Virus record (IMG/VR): IMGVR_UViG_3300012351_000016
Coordinates: 1 to 38,186 of that record
Length of the DNA: 38,186 bases
Strand: one strand, 5' to 3'
DNA from: a virus
Program-made: the position numbers and the translations under genes
Shown here: positions 30,996 through 38,186 of the stretch, piece after piece
Position numbering within the stretch: position 1 is the stretch's first letter
Layout of the letters: every line of letters starts with the position of its first letter
The notes under the pieces: generated by a model
Databases searched by the model: none
What the model saw: only the letters and a program-made list of their open reading frames with translations
What the model was told of the DNA's origin: nothing

Positions 30996-31065
30996 CTAAG
31001 AGTGAGGCGCTACCTTAAACGCTTCAACCAGGAGATCGATACCCGACAGTGCAAAGCTTTCGTTT
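30996..31065 (+). ncRNA. 5' half of a permuted group I intron
   Basis: It follows exon ...CGCU. The guide GGCG within GAGGCGC pairs with CGCU, with U.G at the splice site. Downstream come P3 CGACAGT (31044-31050), P4 AGCTT (31055-31059) and P5 TCGTTT (31060-31065), which pair with the other half upstream of the tRNA. The break between the halves falls in L5. Confidence 0.6.
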
Positions 31066-31079
31066 AAGCTAAAAACAGG

Positions 31080-31116
31080 CTGCCCACTCAAGGATAGGAG
31101 TGGGCAGTCGCCTTTT
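31080..31116 (+). terminator. Intrinsic terminator of the permuted tRNA transcript
   Basis: A perfect 10-bp stem CTGCCCACTC/GAGTGGGCAG with an 8-nt loop, then TCGCCTTTTG. Confidence 0.75.
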
Positions 31117-31179
31117 GTTATCATTCCTCTTGCCACGCGTTCTAAGAATGGGGGACACTATCACTCATCCGTATAAAAT

Positions 31180-31187
31180 GGTATGCT
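31180..31187 (+). promoter_or_regulatory. Extended -10 promoter of the glycosyltransferase unit
   Basis: TGGTATGCT, about 80 bp before the first candidate start codon. Confidence 0.35.
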
Positions 31188-31227
31188 AGGGGCTGTGTGG
31201 AATATAGAGAGCGAGTCGGCTCTTACT

Positions 31228-31260
31228 AAAGCGGTGCGGCTTTTCACGTGCCGCTTTTTT
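31228..31260 (+). terminator. Leader terminator at the glycosyltransferase start
   Basis: AAAGCGG/CCGCTTT stem followed by TTTTTT, ending 9 nt before ATG 31269. It may attenuate the downstream operon. Confidence 0.6.
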
Positions 31261-31268
31261 ACGTAGAT

Positions 31269-32960
31269 ATGGGGCTACAAAACAAGATGTATAAAACAAG
31301 CCTGACAAAAAGTATTCTCTTTCTTCTTGCTATTCTCGCCAATCTGAACTATTTGCTCTTCATTGACAATCCCCTGCACGCAGGCAATCCAGGGTTTTAT
31401 ATACTTACGGCTGTTGCCGATACTATTGCTGCCTGTATCTGTCTCTCGACGTGGGTGCTGGCATTGTATTTTGAACTGAGCAAGTCGCGCTACTACCGTG
31501 ACCTTGCTGACCTGCGCAGGCATGGGGCGCATCTCCTCCAACAGCGCGTGGCCGTCCTCGTCACGGCGGTGAACGAGGACGTGTCTATCGTACGCAATAC
31601 ATTGGAATGTGCGCAGGCACTTGTGGGTGAAAAGACGGTGTATCTCCTTGACGATGGCAAGAAGGACGCCTACCGCGACCTTGCGGATGCCCTGGGGATA
31701 CGCTACATCACCCGACCCGATAACCGCTTTTACAAGGCAGGCAACCTCAACCATGCGCTACGTCACTATGTGCATGAGCCATTCTTCTTGGTCATGGATG
31801 CTGACTTTGCCGTGCATCCAACATTCTTGCAGCGCACGATGCCCTGCTTCGCTGACCCACGTATCGCAGCGATACAGACGCCGCAGGTCTACAGCAGCGA
31901 CGAGACGCTGTTCGCCCGTGGCAGCAAGCATCTGCAAGACATCTTCTACCAGTACATCCAGCCTGGTAAGCACCTCATCAACAGCGCCTTCTGCGTCGGC
32001 ACCAATGTCATCTTTCGCACAGCAGCCATCCACGAAGTCGGCGGCATTGTGGCGTCCCACTCGGAGGATATCTTTACTACCCTGCGCCTGCAAGAGCATG
32101 GCTACCGCATCCTGTTTCTCAATGAGCAACTTGCCGTCGGGCTTGGCCCGACGACGCTTATCTCCTTCTACCGCCAGCAGTACCGTTGGGCGCGTGGTGG
32201 ATTTTTCATGCTCTTCAAACACAACACCCTCTTCAACCGCAAACTGCATGTTGAACAGCGCATCCAGTTCTTCCTCACCAACTGCTTCTACTTCATTGGC
32301 ATCTCCGTCCTGATCTATCTGCTGAGTCCCCTGATCGCTATCCTGCTCAACATCACCCCTTTGAGTGATGCCTACACAGGTGCGTGGCTCAACGCCTATG
32401 TTCCGTTCTTTTGTGCCAATGTCCTCTTTGGCCTAGCGCTGCTGAAACGCTACCGTATGCAAAGTCTGCTCATTGGTATCTTCAGCCACATCCCCTACCT
32501 CAATGCGCTGCGGGCGGAGGTCTTTGGCTGGCGCATCTACAAATGGAAAGTGACGAACCAGGCGTCGAAGGGACTCATCACCACCCTGCTTGTCCCCTAC
32601 ATCCTGTACCTGGCAATTGGAGGAACCATCGTCACATTTTTGGTCATGGGCATCATCATCTACAACCCTGCACTACTCTTCTACTACGTGTGGCTGGCGC
32701 TAGACATGCTCATGATGTTCGTCTTTACTGTGGCAGGGTATGCATCTACTGCGCAGGCACATGTCCCTGCCATCGGGCAGGTGACGAGCGTACGGGAGAT
32801 GAGTACGGCAGAAGTGCTGGCAATCAGCGCACCGCGTCCGCGATCACTCGTTATAGATGATAGGCAAACCGCGAAGATAGCTATTGAAGACGAACCAACC
32901 GATAGGCTCATCGCGGTGAATGGGCATCGCCTGTGGAAAGGAAGAAGATACCACCAATGA
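31269..32960 (+). CDS. Family 2 processive glycosyltransferase (cellulose/curdlan synthase-like)
   Basis: ATG 31269 or 31287 is likely; neither has a clear ribosome binding site, and GTG 31248 lies in the terminator. About 563 residues. Two N-terminal membrane helices are followed by a GT-A domain with VLVTAVNED, LLDDGKKD, the DxD motif VMDADFAVH, the catalytic HSEDIFTT and the QQYRWARGG motif that binds the growing chain. Several C-terminal membrane helices follow (ISVLIYLLSPLIAILLNI and later). This is the BcsA/CrdS/hyaluronan synthase type, polymerising UDP-sugars and extruding the chain. No PilZ domain is seen. The linkage cannot be told from sequence; the nearby GH81 hints at beta-1,3-glucan. 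Confidence 0.88.
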   Translation: MGLQNKMYKTSLTKSILFLLAILANLNYLLFIDNPLHAGNPGFYILTAVADTIAACICLSTWVLALYFELSKSRYYRDLADLRRHGAHLLQQRVAVLVTAVNEDVSIVRNTLECAQALVGEKTVYLLDDGKKDAYRDLADALGIRYITRPDNRFYKAGNLNHALRHYVHEPFFLVMDADFAVHPTFLQRTMPCFADPRIAAIQTPQVYSSDETLFARGSKHLQDIFYQYIQPGKHLINSAFCVGTNVIFRTAAIHEVGGIVASHSEDIFTTLRLQEHGYRILFLNEQLAVGLGPTTLISFYRQQYRWARGGFFMLFKHNTLFNRKLHVEQRIQFFLTNCFYFIGISVLIYLLSPLIAILLNITPLSDAYTGAWLNAYVPFFCANVLFGLALLKRYRMQSLLIGIFSHIPYLNALRAEVFGWRIYKWKVTNQASKGLITTLLVPYILYLAIGGTIVTFLVMGIIIYNPALLFYYVWLALDMLMMFVFTVAGYASTAQAHVPAIGQVTSVREMSTAEVLAISAPRPRSLVIDDRQTAKIAIEDEPTDRLIAVNGHRLWKGRRYHQ

Positions 32961-33667
32961 AAAGAGTGGGAAAAGTCATCCTGGAACTCATTGCAGTCCT
33001 GCTTACGCTGGGAGTAGCAGCTGCCATTATTATTCCCCTGTTTAGTTACAGCGTCGGGCAGACCACCTATGACACCTTCGCGGGCACGGTGAAAAAGACG
33101 CCCCTCAATATCACCTCGCCTGTCTATGGACAAATTATGAGCCTGCCAGAGCATGAGGGCGATACCGTCCAGACTGGACAACTGCTCGCAGTCATTCACA
33201 TCCTCAACCCCGTGACTATTCCAGCCAGCAGCACCCTCTATCAAGTACACCGAAAACATATGCAGATTTGGGTACTCAGCCCCGCTGATGGCGTTATCGG
33301 GCAGGTGTCTTTTGCGCCCCTCAGCACGGTTGCCGGGGCCGCGCCTCTGATGACGCTGTACACGCCAGCCTCAATGGACGTGCGCATACTCCTGCCACAG
33401 GGGAATGACGTCCATGACTATACGGCGTTCTATGCCTTCCAACCACCAGGAGGACAGAAATACCTGCTCCACGTGATCGGGCAGGTGCCAACAGATACGC
33501 TGCCCACCATCGACCCTGCGACGGCGGTCTATCGTGCGTCGTGTCTGAACTGCCAATTACTCATCAACAGCGAGACCATCGCCGTCTCTGCACAAAAGCC
33601 GCAGGCGCACTACCCGCTTCTCGATACCTTCCGCTCGTGGTACGCCACCATCGTTGCGAAGTTGTAG
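32957..33667 (+). CDS. HlyD-like membrane fusion protein
   Basis: ATG 32957 overlaps the synthase stop (ATGA), so translation is coupled; 236 residues. One N-terminal helix (ILELIAVLLTLGVAAAIIIPLF) anchors it. Two lipoyl/barrel-sandwich hybrid segments are visible, ITSPVYGQIMSLPEHEGDTV and LSPADGVIGQVSFAPLSTV. The hairpin between them is very short compared with transporter-linked HlyD proteins. Pairing with a GT2 is like Alg44 with Alg8, so it probably helps the polymer cross or exit the envelope. Confidence 0.75.
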   Translation: MKRVGKVILELIAVLLTLGVAAAIIIPLFSYSVGQTTYDTFAGTVKKTPLNITSPVYGQIMSLPEHEGDTVQTGQLLAVIHILNPVTIPASSTLYQVHRKHMQIWVLSPADGVIGQVSFAPLSTVAGAAPLMTLYTPASMDVRILLPQGNDVHDYTAFYAFQPPGGQKYLLHVIGQVPTDTLPTIDPATAVYRASCLNCQLLINSETIAVSAQKPQAHYPLLDTFRSWYATIVAKL

Positions 33668-33679
33668 AAAGGAACGTCA

Positions 33680-34108
33680 ATGTACGACAATATTTATCGA
33701 GCATATCACAAGAAGTATGGCATGATCTACCCAGATGAATACTTCACCTTGGAAGACGCCGTCAATGAAGACCTGACCTTCTTTGGTAGTCCTGCGAAGG
33801 ATTACGACACACGTGATTTCATCTTCATGCAGTTCAGCGGGGTACAAGACAAGAACAAGCGTGATATCTACGAGGGGGATATTCTTCAGGAGACCTTTAT
33901 GAATCAAGTGCTGGAGTATTCACTCTGGCAAGTTATCAGGGAGCATGGTTCATTTGGTGTCCGCCCCTTAGTTTCAACAAAGGAAGACCTAACCTTTCGC
34001 ACTTTCCACCAAGGCGTAGAAGAGTCATTTTCCACTGACAGGTATTTAGTCAGTGGAAACATTTATGAGAATATGGATATGGTCACAGGATCAACATTTG
34101 TACAATAA
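33680..34108 (+). CDS. YopX-like phage protein
   Basis: AAAGGA precedes ATG 33680; 142 residues. The sequence IFMQFSGVQDKNKRDIYEGDIL and the C-terminal YLVSGNIYEN are the YopX signature (a phage protein of unknown function with a small beta-barrel core). Its place between an envelope protein and a glucanase is unexpected and may just reflect cargo gene shuffling. Confidence 0.8.
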   Translation: MYDNIYRAYHKKYGMIYPDEYFTLEDAVNEDLTFFGSPAKDYDTRDFIFMQFSGVQDKNKRDIYEGDILQETFMNQVLEYSLWQVIREHGSFGVRPLVSTKEDLTFRTFHQGVEESFSTDRYLVSGNIYENMDMVTGSTFVQ

Positions 34109-34122
34109 GAAAGAGTTTTTTG

Positions 34123-36279
<2,157 letters not shown>

Positions 36280-36297
36280 CTTCTCAGGCTGGCTTAT

Positions 36298-36305
36298 GCT
36301 ATAAT
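36298..36305 (+). promoter_or_regulatory. Extended -10 promoter of HNH gene 3
   Basis: TGCTATAAT shortly after the GH81 stop, without a clear -35. Confidence 0.45.
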
Positions 36306-36324
36306 AACCCCATGAAATATTGTT

Positions 36325-36355
36325 CCCACGGCGTTGGTATTAACAGCGCCGTGGG
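36325..36355 (+). promoter_or_regulatory. 5' leader hairpin of HNH gene 3
   Basis: CCCACGGCG/CGCCGTGGG stem continued by TTG/CAG, closing a 7-nt loop GTATTAA. Position and loop (ending AA, 7 nt) match the hairpins of HNH genes 1 and 2, although the stem sequence differs. Confidence 0.5.
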
Positions 36356-36383
36356 TGAGTGCAACCTTGTTGGAGGCTACACT

Positions 36384-37565
36384 ATGGACACTATATACTC
36401 AGGTTTATCCGATAGCAACCCATCACAAAAATACCTCACAAAGTGGCTTCCCTTTGAAGAAGCGCGTACGTTTGTTCACTCATTAGAGTTAAAGAATGCC
36501 GATGAATGGCGAGACTATTGTAAATCCAAACAGAAGCCAACAGGTATTCCCACGAACCTATACACTACATATAAAGATCAGTTTCAAGGAATGGGGGACT
36601 GGCTAGGAACCTATGCTATCGCCACCTACAATAGAGAGTATCTCCCCTTCGAGGAAGCGCGAGAGTACACTCGATCTTTGGGATTCAAGAATGGGCAGGA
36701 ATGGAAAAATTACTCGCAGTCTGGACAGAAGCCTGTTAATATTCCATCTCTCCCTTGGAAAGTTTACAAACAGAGTTGGCAGAACTGGGGAGACTGGTTA
36801 GGAACCAGTATAATTGCTGCGCGACTACGTGAATATCTTCCCTTTGGTCAAGCACGAAGTTATGTACAAACGCTAAGACTCAAGAGCAATCACGAATGGA
36901 GAGAGTACTCTAAATCAGATATGAAACCAGCTAACATACCCTCAGACCCTCATCACGTTTATAAGTCTGAGTTTCATGGTTATGGAGATTGGCTTGGGAC
37001 AGGAACAATTGCACCACAAAACTATGAATACATCCCCTTTGAAGAAGCCCAAGTATATGTTAGGACATTAGGACTCAAGAATACCGGCGAGTGGCGTGAC
37101 TTTTGCAAGTCAGGAGGGAAACCGACAAATATCCCTGTTTCCCCACACCTCATCTACCGCAATGACTGGCAGAGTTGGGGAACATGGTTAGGTACAGGAA
37201 CACTGAGTCCCCAGGCAATGAATCTATCTTCTGAACAGAGACTTGCACATAGACGGGTCAGTTCACATAAGATGCGTGCGCATAGAAAAACCGTCCTAGG
37301 AACCCATACTGCTGCACAAATACAAGAGCAATTAAGACGCCAGAAGTATCGTTGCTATTATGCTGCCTGTGGGTTTTCTACGTTCAAGAAACGCGATGGG
37401 GGATACGTCTATCACGTTGACCACACCTTCCCTCTCTCGCGTGTTGCTGGTACTAATATTCCTGCTAATACTATTGACTATCTTGTGTTAGCCTGTCCTA
37501 CCTGTAATCTGAGTAAGCATGACAAGTTTCCTTGGGAATGGCCTGAGGGGGGAAGATTACTATGA
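36384..37565 (+). CDS. HNH endonuclease 3 with four phage-integrase-type repeats
   Basis: ATG 36384 has TTGGAGG at 8 nt; 393 residues. The open frame upstream is the hairpin leader. Four repeats of about 57 residues begin LPFEEARxYVRSLGLKN, contain EWRxYCKSGxKPxNIP and end GDWLGTG; they resemble the repeat called PHINT in algal and giant-virus proteins. A basic linker leads to the HNH core: CYYAACGF, YVYHVDHTFPLSR, and CPTCNLSK. The C...C/CPTC pattern is a zinc-binding HNH variant. The repeats probably read DNA. Confidence 0.82.
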   Translation: MDTIYSGLSDSNPSQKYLTKWLPFEEARTFVHSLELKNADEWRDYCKSKQKPTGIPTNLYTTYKDQFQGMGDWLGTYAIATYNREYLPFEEAREYTRSLGFKNGQEWKNYSQSGQKPVNIPSLPWKVYKQSWQNWGDWLGTSIIAARLREYLPFGQARSYVQTLRLKSNHEWREYSKSDMKPANIPSDPHHVYKSEFHGYGDWLGTGTIAPQNYEYIPFEEAQVYVRTLGLKNTGEWRDFCKSGGKPTNIPVSPHLIYRNDWQSWGTWLGTGTLSPQAMNLSSEQRLAHRRVSSHKMRAHRKTVLGTHTAAQIQEQLRRQKYRCYYAACGFSTFKKRDGGYVYHVDHTFPLSRVAGTNIPANTIDYLVLACPTCNLSKHDKFPWEWPEGGRLL

Positions 37566-37633
37566 CAGACAATCAGATTGATGACGGTGCTTCCAGGACG
37601 AGCCTGCTCTGGTGGGTTGCAACCAGACCATAA
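37562..37633 (+). CDS. Possible 23-residue peptide
   Basis: ATG overlaps the HNH stop (ATGA) and reads MTDNQIDDGASRTSLLWWVA. Coupling is the only support. Confidence 0.25.
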   Translation: MTDNQIDDGASRTSLLWWVATRP

Positions 37634-37664
37634 TAGATGTACGTGAAGCAGAAAGGGGTGACTG

Positions 37665-37769
37665 ATGAAACTGTGGGGAATTATAAAGCAATGGACGCTA
37701 CCGGTCTTAGTGGCGATTGGCTGCATCATCGCGCTTGCCGTGGTCGCGGCATTTATTTTCATCAATTAA
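37665..37769 (+). CDS. Small single-span membrane protein (34 residues), holin-like position
   Basis: AAAGGGG lies 9 nt before ATG 37665. Reads MKLWGIIKQWTLPVLVAIGC and continues hydrophobic to its end. Together with the next gene it precedes a secreted CHAP hydrolase. Confidence 0.5.
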   Translation: MKLWGIIKQWTLPVLVAIGCIIALAVVAAFIFIN

Positions 37770-37779
37770 AAAGGGATAT

Positions 37780-37887
37780 ATGAGCAGGGTTGTGGGATTG
37801 ACAGGCGCGGCGCTGTTTGTCATCGGCGTTATCATCTTTGAGATATACCTCTACAGCGTGGTGACGATACTGTTTGCGCGGGGATGA
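37780..37887 (+). CDS. Small single-span membrane protein (35 residues), holin-like position
   Basis: AAAAAGGG precedes ATG 37780. One hydrophobic helix (LTGAALFVIGVIIFEIYLYS) and a short basic end. It could be a holin or antiholin; no family recognised. Confidence 0.5.
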   Translation: MSRVVGLTGAALFVIGVIIFEIYLYSVVTILFARG

Positions 37888-37923
37888 AAGAAGTACTACC
37901 TGAGCGTAACAACGGATGCTTTT

Positions 37924-37932
37924 TGCTATACT
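37924..37932 (+). promoter_or_regulatory. Extended -10 promoter of the CHAP gene
   Basis: TTGCTATACT, 30 bp before ATG 37963. Confidence 0.45.
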
Positions 37933-37962
37933 TGGTGAAGTATAAAGCAAGGAGCGTATTTT

Positions 37963-38186
37963 ATGCAGCAACGATCTCTCCGTTCAGCACTCGTCGGGTC
38001 TTTATTTATTCTCGTTATCGCAGCCTCCGTGCTTGGTTGGAGCCTCTCCCATCAGGCTCGCCACGCGGAGGCGGCAGGCAATGTCTTTCCGTACCCTTCC
38101 TGTACGTGGGGGGCAGCGCAGGAGTATCATACCTTGCACGGTGTGTGGGTGCCCTGGCACACTCAGGCCGATGCCTACCAGTGGAC
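37963..38186 (+). CDS. Secreted CHAP-domain peptidoglycan hydrolase (partial, runs off right edge)
   Basis: CAAGGAG precedes ATG 37963; 74 residues are visible. A signal peptide (basic start, then LVGSLFILVIAASVLGW) is followed by mature sequence PYPSCTWGAAQEYH and VPWHTQADAYQW. The CTWGAAQ motif with its catalytic Cys and the downstream aromatic segment are typical of CHAP amidase/endopeptidases. It could be a Sec-exported endolysin working with the small membrane proteins upstream. Confidence 0.75.
   Translation, partial: MQQRSLRSALVGSLFILVIAASVLGWSLSHQARHAEAAGNVFPYPSCTWGAAQEYHTLHGVWVPWHTQADAYQW

Noticed and set aside
30846-31065. tmRNA or two-piece tmRNA
   Set aside because: The order of pieces is similar, but the locus has a normal D-arm and a complete 5-bp anticodon stem, and no tag reading frame or tmRNA-type D-loop. 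A permuted tRNA explains all helices better.

Overview
The window looks like part of a double-stranded DNA tailed phage (or phage-like integrated element). It holds a complete HK97-style head module: small and large terminase, portal, prohead protease, a head-associated protein, major capsid protein, head-tail adaptor, head closure and gp10-like proteins, and the start of a tail gene. Composition is moderate GC. Promoters are sigma70-like (TTGACA, 17 bp, TATACT) and ribosome binding sites are GGAGG-type. Several proteins (an excisionase-HTH/UTRA regulator, an FtsK/HerA membrane ATPase, a conserved 'VDGKTLL' family protein, HNH proteins with Cys/His repeats, a CHAP protein) resemble those of filamentous soil bacteria. 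A Ktedonobacteria (Chloroflexota) or actinobacterial host is my guess, not something I can prove.

Layout. From 24.6 kb down to 1, almost everything reads on the minus strand. It starts with a membrane/FtsK-HerA cluster (24.6-20.3 kb), then a possible late regulator and the small terminase, then a block of small genes with two tRNAs and a tRNA-sized hairpin (17.2-18.0 kb). The morphogenesis operon follows (17.2 kb to the left edge). Around 24.6-24.7 kb two good promoters diverge, one into this block and one into a UTRA-type regulator. Five small minus-strand genes (25.6-27.3 kb) face a plus-strand run of small overlapping genes (27.4-30.7 kb). Next come a structured RNA locus (30.7-31.1 kb), a polysaccharide cassette (GT2 synthase, HlyD-like protein, YopX-like protein, GH81 beta-1,3-glucanase; 31.2-36.3 kb) and, at the right edge, tiny membrane proteins followed by a secreted CHAP hydrolase that may form a lysis cassette.

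The striking theme is RNA splicing and homing. The major capsid gene is broken by three group I introns, with what looks like a 20-nt microexon between two of them. Another head gene carries a fourth group I intron. For all four I could place splice sites by the P1 U.G rule, and the joined exons keep frame (1251 and 1434 nt). Five homing-type endonucleases of three families lie in the window: three HNH, one double-motif LAGLIDADG placed antisense inside an intron, and one Vsr-like with NUMOD3-like motifs. The three HNH genes share an extended -10 promoter followed by a hairpin with a 7-nt loop.

The most unusual locus is at 30.85-31.07 kb. The 3' half of a tRNA precedes its 5' half, both abut pieces of a group I intron core, and the pieces pair across the locus (P3, P4, P5). 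This is the layout of a permuted intron-exon tRNA gene, whose splicing would release a 75-nt circular pre-tRNA, probably tRNA-Thr(UGU). I cannot check whether this case has been described.
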